A stretch of DNA of 64,000 nt from Steromphala cineraria (GCA_916613615.1 OU744731.1:18198328-18262327); one strand, 5' to 3'; shown: positions 1 through 13,200, numbered from the stretch's first letter. A program made the numbers and translations. The notes: generated by a model not told the origin, from the letters alone.

Positions 1-1482
1 AATTGGATTGCTTTCAGCCAGACATCGTTTGATTAGATAAGCAGTAGGACGTTAACTCAATGACAGCTCTGAAGAAGGATTGTAAGTGATTAAAGCTTTG
101 GTTTAATATTTCATTGTGGAGAAGCTTTTGTGTGGGTTGGCCATTGCCGTCTTATCACCATCACAGATTTTTGACATTTTTGAAATGTCAGATAATAGGC
201 TTAGGATATGTGTGTCCATTATTTCAATAAAATAGTGTTTGTTAAGCTATGTTTGCCTCATAGTGTGACTAGATTAGCATGGTTATCTTGATCAGACCCT
301 ATTATTGATCAGTATTCGACCTGAAACAAATACTAAATTGCCCCCATGTTGACAAGAAAACCTTGGAAAGTTTTGGTGGCAATAAAAGTAAAAATAAAAT
401 TGTCAACGTTTTGCGGTAATAATGATCCATGACATTGATAGTAATATTTTGGTTTTCGGAAAAACAACAATCTTACTTCCTGATAAAAAATACATCTAAT
501 TTTCACTGAAACCACACAGTACAAATAAATTTACATTATTTCTCTTCTCTTTAATTTAACTTGGGTCCTTAATAATGTAACAACCATCTTGTCCATTCAA
601 CACCAATTAGCAATAATAAAACTTTTTCTGAGGTAGAAAATAAAAATAAAAACCTTCTATCTCACTTGATTAGATATTAAAATGGTATTAGTCAATAAAA
701 GACTGATATCGTCTATGTACCCCCGCTCACACTGGTTTGGGTAACTGTATCAATCAATGTATTGTATTATGGTTGCATTTACCCTTGGTCAACGTTTGGT
801 GAAAGGAAGATACCTTTTCCATAAAGCAAATCAATAGCTTCTATCTGAAATGGGAATCATGTGATTTATTTTTATCATTACTTTGGTTCCAGCTCAAAAA
901 CGTAGGTTACAGTAGAAGTTTGATAAACTCATACTCCTCTTCTCAGAGTTACTGAAACCTTATGTTGGCTCATTTTGCTTAATGCTTACACATAAATCAC
1001 AAATCATACTTTAAGAAACAAAGAAAGCAATGACAGGTTTGAAATGTTTTCACAAGCTACTACTTCTGATCTATTTTCCCCAGTTAATGTCCTCCTTTGT
1101 ACTGGCTGAAATGTTTGTGCAAATAACATTCTAAGATTCCCAGTGGGAAGGAAATTGATTTTCATCAAAGAACAAAATGTATGTGAGCAGTTTGATTAAA
1201 GTGCATACACTCTTTGGTCTGAAAATAGTTGCTTAAGCATAAAAGGGAAACATTGTTATTAATACTACCACAAGTTTACAACCTAGTCAACTTAGTCTGT
1301 CAGATATTAGGATGTTCCAGTCCATTTTCATAGCAATAGTTGTAAGAACTATATAGTCAACAACCTATAGCTATTTTATCATTTTGATGGAAGCATACAT
1401 TCATATAGCATATATTATCTTATAATGTTGTTGAAATAGATAATTCAGGTCCTTATCTTATTTCATTAGACCCTAAAATAAT

Positions 1483-1860
1483 GTGTTCAAATTTAGAAAT
1501 AGATCAAAATCAGATCCAAGCACCGAGAACATTCAATGCTTTGAGAATCAATATGACTCGGAAATTAGGTTTCAGATACACAAAGAGGATAACTGGAATA
1601 TTGCCCACTTGACACATAGCCATTACTCTCACTGGATTCCAATCCTAAATTGCCTTGGATATGTCGGAAAGTGCTACGACGTTAAGAGGCTAAAATCATT
1701 TTAAATGCATCAGTACAGGGAAATCAGATACATAAATCTATCAGAAAACATCATTTTAATAACATTAACTTTTGATTTTGAACATGTTTATTTGATATAA
1801 ACACAATTATCCTCTTATGGTTGGTTGTCATATAAACATATCCGGTAGACAAACTCTTTA
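1483..1860 (+). pseudogene. Relic coding module, copy 1 (decayed)
   Basis: The short open frame 1,483-1,704 contains residues such as FQIHKEDNWNIAHLTHS. Its DNA aligns with modules at about 5,590, 12,720 and 16,560, and more distantly with the open segment near 26,935-27,129. Downstream, 1,780-1,850 matches the other copies but carries stops in the frame that stays open in them. I interpret this as a decayed copy of exons of an unrecognised secreted or membrane protein gene. No domain can be named with certainty. Confidence 0.35.
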
Positions 1861-4359
1861 CTTATTTATTTTTAATGATACATTAAATTAAACGTCAGAT
1901 CTAAAGAATGAGTTAAAATTATTCAAGTGCTCGTGGTTACAAATAATATTAAGATACTTTCAGCTAAACGTTCATGTAGATAATTTAACTCAACATCCTT
2001 AAAAGACACATCAAATGAAATTCAATACACACATGTCTCTGATAGACCTCATCACGTGGAAACCACATGGATAATGCTTTCAGGATGAGGTAATGTCCAA
2101 AGGAATTCACAACTATTAAGTTATAATTGGCAAAATAATACACATTACTAAAAAGATATAATTTGAAATGAAGTTTTTCTAAACATTATTGAAAGTCATG
2201 TAAATGTCACGCTTTATTGAATAATGTTTAAAAAACTATAATGGTTACGAACATATCAATCTTATAACAAACCTTGGTAAATTTCATTAAAAAAAGAATG
2301 TCATCACATGGATTTACCAAAATAATCGCCAGTGATTGATACAATGTTTTTGTTCATATACACGACTCTCAAGATGATAACCTGATAATCCAATAACAAT
2401 TCGAAAATTCAATTATGTCAACTAGTTCCATACATATAGATGTGAAACGATGCTTACATTGAGTCAAAGAAATAACGATAAATGTAAAATTAATGCTTAT
2501 TGCTGAAGTTGGTCATGATATCTTCGCTTATAAAATTCCAAATGGCTCCTCTCACTAATAAAACTGACTTAAACACATTATCATCACTCAGGTCAGCAAT
2601 GATTTGTTAAGTAAGATGGGTCTGGTGTCTTAAATTTTTAATGCAGTGTTTCCTTTCAGAAACTCTTTATGATAAGATATCCAAATTTGTTTTGTGTCTT
2701 CAGGGTATCCAAACCTTGATAGAGTTCGAGATTTATGAAATTACGTATTACAGAGTTATGGGAAGAAGGGGTTTGAATGAAAAGCAATTTGACGGGCGAT
2801 GTTGATGACTATGTCTTCTTGTTCTTGGATATTTTTCTTTCATTGAAAACTTTGACTTATTTTAATTTGAAATAACATTTTCTTAATATCAAGTGTGTAT
2901 GTATTTATCTTTATTATACACTGAAGAAATAATATTTCTTTCAGAAGCATGTTCAACAACTAAACAAAATTTAGGTCGATCAAATCTTTTTGCATATTTG
3001 CATTCTTCAAAAGCATTCTTGAAAACTATTGTTATTGTCTTGTTCCTGATAAATCATTGCCAAAATTGAAATGATGTAATCATCATAAGTGGTAAATAAT
3101 TTAACTGTTTCTTAAATAGTGAGATTCACCATGTCTGCCAGGAAAATTTATGGTCTTGAAGTAGGTGACCTCAGTATAATAAACTGGAGCAGCTTGGTTA
3201 AGAAACCACTTAGCATGCTGTCATCTGTGACGACCTAAAGTACACATTACATCTATATGACATCCATGCGTTTGCGATCACTTAAGTTAGTTTGCCGATC
3301 TTGAAAAGGGTACAAAGGAATGAATTATCGGGTAAGAGAACGAGTTGTTTATAAACTGAATCAGATACCGAAAAAACTTGTAACCTTTTTTTTAACAATT
3401 GAAATTTCAATATTTACATTCTTTATACAAATGTAGAAGAAAATATCGTTTAAATGCTTTAAATACTATTATGTGTAAAATACTCATAATTTCAACTTTA
3501 ATTGCTTAGACATTGGTTTTAAGATTTGTTTTCATATTTTGAATCTTATAATGTTATAATATTTTTCATGACCACATATCAAATCCATCATCGTGGACGC
3601 AAATGCATAGTTTCATGACCTGCATCAAATATTTTTTTAAAGAAATGTTCGAATAATCTCAACTATAACCATCATCTCATGATACTTCAAGGCCATCTCT
3701 ACCAGGAAAGTAATGACAAGCAAGACAACCCCAATGAATAAGGCTTCCTGTGCAAGTGAGATTCAATAACTAAAGACGAGGTTATGTTTAAGATCTGCAT
3801 CAAATGTTTAAAACGCTTATTTTAGCTAAATGTCCATACCATATGTATATTTGTTAACACATTTTATCTAGGAAAAGATTTTTTTGAACATGCCAAGCAG
3901 TTGTTAAATATAGACTGCAGCAAAATAAGTTCGGATTTTTTTTGACTATCTGTCCACTGTTGTTCTTATATTCTTAATTAAAGTCATGTTAAGTTGTAAT
4001 CAATTGGTTTACTATTTTCTGAAGTGTTTATTTCGTATGATATACTCTGAATTCTTTTATAAATGGGGTCACATTCTCTCTGCTTCTTTCTCCAGAAAGA
4101 ATCACTGATCTCCACAAGCATTTCACGTTTCAACTCATATCAAAATAATGATACATCTTAAAAACTTTAATTAACAGTATTTGATGAACTGACCTTAAAT
4201 GCTTCAAATATCGACAAGAATTTCGTATACATAGTGCTTTTGACATAGATCATAGGACGTTGCAAGTATCCATATATGGAATCTTTTTGGTTTAAGCATT
4301 TCCATATTTAGCACATAAACATGAAAAAGATAAACTGACCTACTTTGCTCAGTTGGGCT

Positions 4360-4706
4360 TTAAAGGGGCAGTAGCACGTTTTTAGGGGGAATATAAGGGG
4401 ATGTCAGGAAAATGAAAATAAATGGTTCCAATCTTAAGACAATGTATCTAAACTCAATAAAGCAGTAATAAATCAAAATTATTATGAAAAGTTAAATCTT
4501 GCGATTCCTTTTATTACCCAAAATGAATTAAAGGTGTTCACACAAAATGGTCGCCAATGGATTTTATGTGAATCTTCATACCTTTTCCTCTGACTATGGA
4601 TGATTGGCTTGTGTAATGAGACTGTCAAAATCATATATTTAGTATTAACTTACAATTATCAGTGAAAATTTTAAAACATAAAATTATCAAAAACTACTGC
4701 CCTTTA
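4360..4706. mobile_element. MITE, TTAA-AGGGGC family, copy 1 (diverged)
   Basis: The element starts with TTAAAGGGGCAGTAGCACG and ends with a mutated inverted complement (ctactgcccttta). Four relatives lie in this window at 25,268, 39,552, 47,311 and 62,339. It is about 350 bp and non-coding. TTAA at the outer edge resembles the target preference of piggyBac-type elements, but the terminal bases do not settle the superfamily. It is absent from duplication arm 2. Confidence 0.7.
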
Positions 4707-5589
4707 GACCCTAATTTGAAATGTTCATGCAAACGAGAATCAAGGTATGTCATGAGCAAAGTTTACAAGCTGAAAACATAAGCCCCTAAGGGCTCATTTG
4801 GCTTTTGGCTGATAAATATCTACAGTGAATCATAGTTAAAAATCATTAAAACGTGTTTATTTTTCCCCCAAAACAATCAATCATGATCCCTCGCAAATGA
4901 GTTAACAATTATGAAAACTTTACCCAAACTGCCACTTTTAATCCCTTCTTTTCCCTTAATGACACAGTTCCATAACCTTTAAGCAAAGGTTGCTTTCTAC
5001 AATTGAAGATGTCATATAATGTTGCTGCTTCTGTCAAGTAAAGACGCCTTTTCTATTGTTGAGGATGTTTTTCTAAAAACGTAGAATTTGAAATATATAG
5101 AAGAATCAATAACATTGAAAGATTAATTGCATGCTTTGCACTCACTGAATGATTGTGCAAATATCGTGTTCTTAGATAAACAAAGAGTCCAATTGCAAAG
5201 GAAATTGATATTAAGTTTAATTACACAAATATAGTTGTAAGGGCATATATTCTTTGGTCTGTAAATAGTAAGCGTAAAGGCAAAAGTGCTAACACGAATA
5301 GCAAGTATAAACCTCGGTAGTCTTGTTAGATTTTGAATATTTCAGTCCATTCTTTAAAGCAGTAGCTGAATGCACAAACGACTCATTTCATCGTCTTGCT
5401 GGACACAATCTGTTATCTAAAATATTTCATCATATGATGTTATGTAATTCAGATGTTTTGATTTTTTTAGTTATGATAAAGTAAAATGTCTTGAAATGTC
5501 TGTATATGAAAATAATATAATCCCAAATTTTTAGATAGTAGAATTTACTATTATATTTTGTTAGATAGCTGATGTTTTTCGAAACTATT

Positions 5590-6096
5590 GGTTTCCCTTC
5601 CAATGCAAAATCAGAAAGGTATCATGACTCAGATGCCCATGTCTCCAAGACGTCAACAGATGTATCTCTTCTTCTTTCCTGTGAAATCAATGAACGATAT
5701 CGAAAATTCAATACATTGAGAGTGTTGATAGGATTCGGAAATTAGGTTGCAGATGAATAAAGAGGATTAAAAAGAATATGACCAACGAGATATTAGCCAT
5801 TACTCTCATTCGATTTCTTTCCTAAATTGCATTAGATATTCTGTCGTCATGTGCTCCGACATTTAAAGGTTATTAAAAGTTAGCCAACTACTTAAATTCA
5901 AAGTTTGTTCACAAGCATGTTTGTTAGACATGTACATGAATTTGATATTGATATACATGAAGCAAATGTCATCTTTGTAATGAAATGTACGTTTAGTGAA
6001 AATTCATTTAATAAATCTTTCCATGCTTATATGATGTTAACAAAGATAGTCATCCTGTGGTTTGCTGTCATAAAATATATTTTTCATCAGATATGT
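5590..6096 (+). pseudogene. Relic coding module, copy 2 (decayed)
   Basis: This is the second internal copy of the module in arm 1. The open frame 5,905-6,096 shares, in frame, the stretch FDIDIHEANVIFVMKC with its arm-2 counterpart at 16,856 (FDIDVHESNVIFVMKC), so the frame was once coding or the copies are recent. Downstream of the shared ENSFNKS the two copies differ by a frameshift. Upstream sequence (5,620-5,800) matches the other modules but has stops. Function unknown. Confidence 0.35.
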
Positions 6097-6330
6097 TAGA
6101 TGTGCAAAATGGATTCTGGTAAAAAACATGTTTTACACTCTGAGCAATAATATCAATAATCGTTTCGTGGTAATTATTGAAGAGTGAATAGTACATGCAT
6201 GATGATTGTCACGTCATCATTTCATAATTCAGCCTCATTTTTCAATATATTACAAATATAATTATTCAATATATAACAAATGAAAATAGTGTACAGAAGA
6301 CTTGTTTAAACACAAAGCACGAAATGATAA

Positions 6331-7772
6331 CAAGTAAAGAAGCGAGCAAAGCTCACATACCCCCGCTCGCCACTTTGTTAAGAAAAATTCAAATAGTAAA
6401 ACTGATTAATATTGGTTAAAGTTGTATGATAGTTGAAAATACAGTATCTCATTGTGTAAGTCTTCTTTCCACTGAAACCCAAATACCAAATTCATTAATA
6501 GGTTTTACAATCAAAAAGGTACATCTAGGAATAATGGTTGATTTTTGTTTCAAATTTGAGGTAGTTATCATGAATATTCCACGAGATGTAATGAGGACAA
6601 AATTATTTTTGTTGTGTCAAATTTGGTGAAGCTGAGATGTATATTTCACGAAATATGTTCAGGACAAAGTAATTTATCATGGAATCACTTTTTAGTCATT
6701 TATCCATTAAAAATACAAACAAGAAAAATAATCTGTTGGTCTAACCGCACATCTAAGGATCATGGTTGATAAGTGTATGAAGTTTGGTGAAGCTAGCATG
6801 AAAAGTGTAGGGATGATATGGTCTCGACAAAGGACTTGGTCATAAAGTCACTGTTTGAGTCATGTTTCCATGGAAACCGCAAAAAATAAAGATAATTTGT
6901 TGGTCTAACCTTCAAAAGGCCTATCTGGGGATCATGGTTGATAATTGTATGAAGTTTGGTGAAGCTAGCATGAATAGTTTAGGAGATATGCTCTTGACAA
7001 AGGAATTGGTCAGAGTCACTGTTTTAGTTATGTTTCCATGTAAACCGCAAAAATAAAATAAAATTGTGGGTCTAACCCTGGAAAGGTACATGTAGGGATA
7101 TTGGTTGATATGTTTATGAAGTTTGGTGAAGCTAGCATGTATAGTTTAGGAGATATGCTCCGGACAAAGGACTTGGTCATAAAGTCACTGTTTTGGTCAT
7201 GTTTCTATGGAAACCGCAAAAAATAAAAATAATTTGTTGGTCTAACCCTCAAAAGGCACATCTAGAGATCATGGTTGATAAGTGTATGAAGTTTGGTGAA
7301 GCTAGCATGTATAGTTTAGGAGATATGCTCCGGACAAAGGACTTGGTCATAAAGTCACTGTTTTGGTCATGTTTCCATGGACACCGCAACAAATAAAAAT
7401 AATTTGTTGGTCTAACCCTCAAAAGGTACATTTAGGGATCATTGTTGATAAGTGTATGAAGTTTGGTGAAGTTAGCATGTATAGTTTAGGAGATATGCTC
7501 CGGACAAAGGACTTGGGCATAAAGTCACTGTTTTAGTCATGTTTCCATGGAAACCGCAAAAGATAAAAATAATTTGTTGGTCTAACCCTCAAAAGGCACA
7601 TCTAGGGATCATAGTTGATAAGTGTATGAAGTTTGGTGAACCTAGCATGAAAAGTTTGGGAGATATGCTCCGGACAAACTTTTGTGATGGACAGACGGAC
7701 CGACGGACAGACGGACGGACGGACAGAATGACCGCTATATACCCCGGCTTACGCTGTAAGGCGGGGGTATAA
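6331..7772 (+). mobile_element. Tandem-core repeat element, family 1 (pearl/DTC84-like), copy 1
   Basis: The left end reads caagtaaagaagcgagc followed by catacccccgctc; the right end is gcgggggtata, roughly its inverted complement. The core holds about six units of ~170 bp, with equivalent positions at 6,761, 6,933, 7,100, 7,270, 7,440 and 7,610. It is followed by a GACG/GACA microsatellite at 7,688-7,726. The empty site survives in duplication arm 2 near 17,270, so it is an insertion; comparison gives ATAA as a plausible target duplication. A left end plus tandem core plus ACYG microsatellite is the known layout of molluscan pearl and DTC84-type non-autonomous elements. No protein is encoded. 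Confidence 0.8.
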
Positions 7773-8559
7773 TAATGAAAAGAAAGGAAAAAACTACTTT
7801 ACATTCAATTGCAAGCTTTCTACTCTGCGCTTACATTACTAAGCTCCCATGGGTAATTACATTGCATTTGTTGACAAGTCGGGGATTTCTTGAATAAAAC
7901 ATGTTTCTTATATAAGGCGCAGTAGATGGATCTTGATGTGTCAGCAAACATTAGCTTTTCTGAATTTATGGTTCCAACTCAACATGCTCGATCTTTACCA
8001 TTGGTAGAGTTAACCTCTGTGTGGTTTTCGGGTTCATGAAAACATGTCTTGAACATGTTAAATCATATCATTATAAAACTAATCAACACTGTCTTACTCC
8101 CAAGTGTGTCTCTCTGTGTAATTAAACTTTAAGTTTTGAAGAAGTTAAAATATTAATCGCATATAGCGAGTTCCCCCTTACCTTTATTAAGAGTTAACCA
8201 TCGATTTGGCCACTTAATGGCTATAACAATAATGCACTCACACCCTTACTTAAAGTCTAACATTTGGGTGCAATGCTACACTGAATTTCAGTGAAGTAAC
8301 ACCCATTGTTCCTAGTTCCAGCCGATGCTCGCAGGTTTCACCGCAATGCATAGCCACAATAGTGTTAATACTAGCAGCCGCGATATAAGTGAAATACTCT
8401 TGAAAGCGGCGATAAACCCCACATCACCTTACCTATAGTTTAACAATTAGACTTTGAAATTAACTTGGTCAATAATTCTAAAATTTGAAAAAAATACAAA
8501 TATATTGGAAAGGAGACTGATATTTCTTCATCTTCAAAACTTTATCATGTCTGTTCGTA

Positions 8560-8579
8560 GGGGGGGGGGGGGGGGGGGG
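8560..8579 (+). repeat. Poly-G run, 20 bases
   Basis: There are twenty consecutive G residues. The run is G-quadruplex-prone and also a likely sequencing or assembly error site, so the exact length is uncertain. Confidence 0.9.
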
Positions 8580-8650
8580 AGTTATGATGCTAGACAATTG
8601 GGAACTTATCAAAGTTAAGTAGACTTTATAATTGAATCAGCTGATATAAG

Positions 8651-10997
8651 TTCAATCAATCAATCTTTATTTCAGTACTGAGGAGGCCACAGGCCTATAG
8701 TACATTTCATATATACAAATTTCTTAACAACATTGCATGGTAGATAAAAACAGCTACATTCTGAATTACAGTTTCATTCAAACAATTCAAAAGTAATGAA
8801 AACTTATCAATTGATGGGTGTACAAAATAGAATTCTTTAATAAAGTTTTTACGTATGCTATTATATGCTGGACATACAAGAAGAAAATGATATTCGTCTT
8901 CAACGGCACGATAATTACAGCATTTACAGATTCTGGATTGCCTTGGGATATTTGTAAATCTACCCTTTTCAATTAAGAGATCATGGGATGAGCAACGGAA
9001 ACGAGCTAAAGATATTCTAAATTTTTTAATATTGACACATGATAAGTAACGTTCAGTGTAAATGTGCGTTTTAAAGATTGAGTAGTAATTACATTTTGAC
9101 GATGTCGTAATTGTATCAAGCCAGTTCTGTTGATAGATATCTTTTAATCTTTGCTCTAATGCATTAAGAAATAATGCCGAAAATTCAACATTTTGTTCGT
9201 ACCATATGTGGTTGAATCCAGTTGAAAAAAGTAATTCTTTTACATCCGATACCCAATTCTTTTTACCCTCTTTGTCATATAGTAACATCATTTTATAGCA
9301 CATTTTAGGCAAACGGTAGGGTGGCATACTTAACAGCCTTATCCAATATTTTATCACTCTGATTTGTGTGTATATCCTAAGTGGGTATCTGCCACATTCA
9401 CCATACACCATTACATTTGATGTGCTCATCTTTACCCCAAGAAACTTTTTGCATGCAAATAAATGTACCTTTTCTATACAATCAAAGTTTTTAAACCCCC
9501 AAATTTCTGCCCCATATAGTAAAATAGGTTTGATTTTAACATCAAATATTCGGAAGAACGATGCCAAACTTAAGTCACCAAGTATCTTTATATTTCTCAT
9601 TATACTAATCAATACTTTTCGTGCTTGCACAGCTGTATACTTTGCATGTACCGACCATGCAAGATGATTAGTAAAGTATACACCGAGATATTTATATGCC
9701 GAAGTTGTTTCTGTTTTATTGTCTTTATAGTACCAATTTTCCATTTTCGACAATTTCCCTCCTTTTTTAAAGACAACAATTTTTGTTTTATCCTTATTTA
9801 CTTTTAGACAGAACTCTTCGCAGTATTTTTCTAATTCATTGATTTGTTTCTGGAGACCACAAATAGTACTAGAGATAAGAACAATATCATCTGCAAATAA
9901 TAGAAGGAAAAGGTTAAACATATCAGGGTGTAATTGTATACCATGTGAGCAGTTTTTTTCAATCTGTATTGCTAATTCATTTATAAAGAATGAAAACAAA
10001 AAAGGGCTAAGTATACAGCCCTGTCTTACTCCGACTTGTATATCAAAAGTGTCGGAAAGAAAAGTTTTGTTCTTAACACAAGCTTTAATATTTTCATAGA
10101 TATTACTTAAAAGATTGGTCATTTTACTACTAAGTCCATGTGTGTTACATAATCCCCATAGCTTATGTCTTTGTACAGTATCAAATGCTTTAGAAAAATC
10201 AACGAACATTGCATATAACTTTCCACTTTGATTATTCAAATATCTTTGTATCACACTTTGTAGGATAAACATGTTATCCGTTGTTGTATATCCTTGTCTG
10301 AATCCTGCTTGGGATTCATTAATTTTATTCATAGTGTCGCCCCAAAACACTAGTCGTTTGTTAATAATTGATGTGAAAAGTTTACTAAATATACTTAGCA
10401 ATGTAATTCCTCTGTAGTTATCAACATTATCCAAATTACCTTGTTTATGTAAAGGAACGATTATTCCAACAGACCAGGAGTTTGGAAATGTTCCGCGTTC
10501 TAATATCAAATTGAAAATTAATTCAAAGTATGGTAGTAGGAGGTCAGCCGAATGTTTAAAAAATTCGGGAATTAAATTGTCTATCCCCGGAGATTTATTG
10601 AGTTTAAGGTTATTGATACTATCTATGATCTCTTCTTTGGATATAGGGGAATCAAGAATATCCTTTGTAAGGTCACTATTTGAGTCATTATCAAACAAAG
10701 GCTCATGATCATTACTAACCAAGTTTCTCCTATTTCCAACATGTTCAACTGAAAACACTGTTTTAAAGTGATTGAACCACTCTTGCGTTGGGATATTGTT
10801 ATTTGAAACACTCTTACTATTTAAAGATTTCAATTCCCGCCAAAATATTTTGGAGTCGTTAATATTACTTTCAATTTTACTCTGCTTCTCTTTATAATAC
10901 GCAATACGTTGTTGCTTGCAATAGGCATTATATTTGTTTCTTGATAAATTATAATTTTCCAATGATATCCTGTCTTTTTGTTTCCTAAACTTTATAA
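8651..10997 (-). mobile_element. 5'-truncated LINE (non-LTR retrotransposon)
   Basis: The minus-strand element ends in a short 3' UTR and a TTGA-type simple repeat tail (ttcaatcaatcaat on the plus strand). Its upstream limit is near 10,997, where the open frame meets a stop and LINE-like sequence ends. The endonuclease domain is missing, as expected from incomplete target-primed reverse transcription. The same 3' UTR (gccacaggcctatagtac) recurs in the remnant at 40,108. It lies between the two duplication arms. Confidence 0.85.
8707..10962 (-). CDS. LINE reverse transcriptase (ORF2 fragment, open)
   Basis: An uninterrupted frame of about 751 codons encodes a non-LTR reverse transcriptase. 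Visible landmarks in order are the fingers segment NKSPGIDNLIPEFFK, NYRGITLLS, the palm motif FVDFSKAFD, VRQGCILSPFLFSFFINE, the catalytic LLFADDIVLIS, then YKYLGVYF. The C-terminal region has RFRCSSHDLLIEKGRF and a CKCC...EDEYHFLLVCP cysteine/histidine motif typical of several LINE clades. The first codon of the open frame is TTG and the frame continues upstream to about 10,995, so the true start is lost. The intact frame suggests a fairly recent insertion, but without endonuclease it is not autonomous. I did not assign a clade. Confidence 0.9.
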   Translation of the reverse strand: MENYNLSRNKYNAYCKQQRIAYYKEKQSKIESNINDSKIFWRELKSLNSKSVSNNNIPTQEWFNHFKTVFSVEHVGNRRNLVSNDHEPLFDNDSNSDLTKDILDSPISKEEIIDSINNLKLNKSPGIDNLIPEFFKHSADLLLPYFELIFNLILERGTFPNSWSVGIIVPLHKQGNLDNVDNYRGITLLSIFSKLFTSIINKRLVFWGDTMNKINESQAGFRQGYTTTDNMFILQSVIQRYLNNQSGKLYAMFVDFSKAFDTVQRHKLWGLCNTHGLSSKMTNLLSNIYENIKACVKNKTFLSDTFDIQVGVRQGCILSPFLFSFFINELAIQIEKNCSHGIQLHPDMFNLFLLLFADDIVLISSTICGLQKQINELEKYCEEFCLKVNKDKTKIVVFKKGGKLSKMENWYYKDNKTETTSAYKYLGVYFTNHLAWSVHAKYTAVQARKVLISIMRNIKILGDLSLASFFRIFDVKIKPILLYGAEIWGFKNFDCIEKVHLFACKKFLGVKMSTSNVMVYGECGRYPLRIYTQIRVIKYWIRLLSMPPYRLPKMCYKMMLLYDKEGKKNWVSDVKELLFSTGFNHIWYEQNVEFSALFLNALEQRLKDIYQQNWLDTITTSSKCNYYSIFKTHIYTERYLSCVNIKKFRISLARFRCSSHDLLIEKGRFTNIPRQSRICKCCNYRAVEDEYHFLLVCPAYNSIRKNFIKEFYFVHPSIDKFSLLLNCLNETVIQNVAVFIYHAMLLRNLYI

Positions 10998-11682
10998 GTT
11001 AGGAACCAGAACCTAGATTTTTTAGAGTATATAATTGATAAATCTACCTATTATCTTGATCACTTTGTTCATTGTTGTGTCGCATACCCTGCCTGGTTTC
11101 GCCTATACACAGTTTTATCAGAAAAGCCATTAAATCCGAATCTGTATTGTTGACATCTAGGCTGTGAAGCTGTACGGGATAATTACTGAAAGTTAGTAAA
11201 TCATAGAAACCTTAGATTGATAATTCTGAAAGCTGACAATTTAGCTCTTAAACATAGGGTTTTATTCAATAACAAAGTTAACCAGATAGGCAAGATATTA
11301 TAAGGGATGTATAGAACATACACCCTGGTAAAACATGTCAGTTGCAATACTTTTGCATACGATTTAGTTAGACAATGCTTCAATTCGGTTCTTTTGTAAT
11401 TAAAAAAACAAAACAACATAACAAAATCTTTTTGAAATTGTTTTTGAGTTTTGAATGCCTCGTTTTCTTAAACATTTTGCATTTTCTAAATGTTTCAACA
11501 ACCTTATTTTATGTTATAAGTTTCAATGGGTCCCCGAATTTGGGGAGTAAAAGGAGTGTATATCCTAGTGTATTGTAGCAACTGATATTAAACATGGCTT
11601 TGGAACTGGTTATAAATTTAACCACTGCAAAGTAGAAAGCAGACAGATATCGAACGCTTTCTTAATCCACAACTCACATACC
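10998..11682. other. Spacer between LINE and duplication arm 2; no gene seen
   Basis: AT-rich sequence with only short open frames lacking recognisable motifs. No repeat family was recognised. Confidence 0.5.
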
Positions 11683-12719
11683 AATTGGTTGCTTTCAGCC
11701 AGACATCGTTTGATTAGATAAGCAGTAGGACGTCAACTCAATGACAGCTGTGGATAATGATTGTAAGTGATTGAAGCTTTGGTTCCCTCTTTATTTCATT
11801 GTGGAGAAGCTCTTGTGTGGGTTTGCCATTGTCGTCTTATCACCATCAACAAATCTTCAACATTTTTGAAGGTCAGATAATAGGCTTAGGATACGTTTGC
11901 ACATTATACCAATACAATATTGTTTGTCAAGCTATGTTTGCCTCATATTGTGACTAGATTGGCATGGTTATCTTGATGAGACCCTATTATTGATCTGTAT
12001 TCGACCTGAAACAAATACTGAATTGCACCCATGTTGACAAAAAACTTTGCAATGTAATGTATTATGGTTGCATTTACCCTTGGTCCGCGTTTGGTGAAAG
12101 GAAGGTAACTTTTCCATAAAACAATTCAATAATATCTATCCGAAATGGGAATCATGTGATTTACTTTTATCATTACTTTGGTTTCAGCTCAAAAACAGTG
12201 GAAGTGTCTTCACTTTCCAAATTCAATGCAGAGCTAACGTTTGATAACTCTATCTCCTTTTCACAGAGTTATTGAAACCTTATGTTGGGAAGGAAATTGA
12301 TTTTCATCAAAGAACAAAAATATATGTGAGCAATATGATTAAAGTGCATACAGTCTTTGGACTGTATATAATTGCTCAAGCATGACAAGGGAAAATACTT
12401 ATACATACCACAGGTTTACGCCTCAGGAGTTTGTCAGATATATGGATCTTTGAGTCGATTCTTCATTGCAATAGCTGTTAGTACTATGTAATTAACAACC
12501 CTTTTGCACTTTTGCTGGAAGCATACAGCCATATATAGTATATCTTATCTTATAATGTTATTGAAATAGATATATCAGGTCCTTATCTTATTTCATAAGA
12601 CCTTAAAAGAATGTTTACAAATTTTGGAACAGTAGAGTATTAAACTCTTACATTTACTTATGTTACCTTGTCTATTTAGATATCTCATGTGATACAGAAC
12701 TAAAGTTTTTACTTCAAAT

Positions 12720-13200
12720 GCCAAATCAGATCCATGCCTACCAGTTGTCAATATATGTAACGTCCTATTTCTGTCATGATGAAATCAGTGGACAGTGTCT
12801 GACATTTAATGCATAAAATATCGATATGACTCGGAAATTAGGTTTCAGATACACAAAGAGGATAACTGGAATATTGCCCACTTGACACATAGCCATTACT
12901 CTTACTCGACTCCGTTCCTAAATTGCATTCGATATGTGTCGGATGGTGCTACGACGTTAAGAGGCTAAAATCATTTAAACGCATCAGTAAAGGCAAATCA
13001 GATACATGGATCTAAAACAAAAATCCATCATTTTAGTGACATTGACTTCTGGTGCAAACTCATTGTGGACATGCTTATTGGATATAAACACATTTGTCAT
13101 CTTATGGTTGGTTGTCATATCAATATTTCAGGTAGAAAATTCATTACTCGTTACCTATAAGGATCTATTTAATCAAAGGTCAGATCTGAAGAATGTGTAA
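12720..13200 (+). pseudogene. Relic coding module, copy 3 (decayed)
   Basis: Around 12,751 the frame reads YVTSYFCHDEISGQC, matching YITSCFFPCGVKVDC at 26,941. Spacing from there to the next shared block (atattgcc at 12,871 versus 27,060) is conserved, 112 versus 114 bases. The open frame 13,006-13,197 continues as NSLWTCLLDIN and ends next to a possible splice donor (tttcag/gtagaa near 13,130). Internal stops near 12,805 show decay. Perhaps once exons of a secreted or membrane receptor; this is inference. Confidence 0.4.

Larger units (their letters stand above)
1..8010 (+). repeat. Large direct duplication, arm 1
   Basis: The opening bases (ttgctttcagccagacatcg and onward) recur at 11,690. 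Homology can be followed piecewise to about 7,990, which matches 17,530. Arms differ by many substitutions and indels, so this is an old duplication. Arm 1 contains a MITE at 4,360 and a tandem-core element at 6,331 that arm 2 lacks. Apart from the relic modules listed separately I see no gene here; the longest open frames are short and have no recognisable domain. Confidence 0.8.

Noticed and set aside
7193..7769. Short repeated ORFs inside the 170-bp core units
   Set aside because: The unit length is not a multiple of three and the frames change between units, so they are by-products of the tandem repeat.
8560..8579. Poly-G as a functional G-quadruplex switch
   Set aside because: A single homopolymer in non-coding DNA next to a LINE insertion; no promoter or gene context supports a function, and its length may be an assembly artefact.
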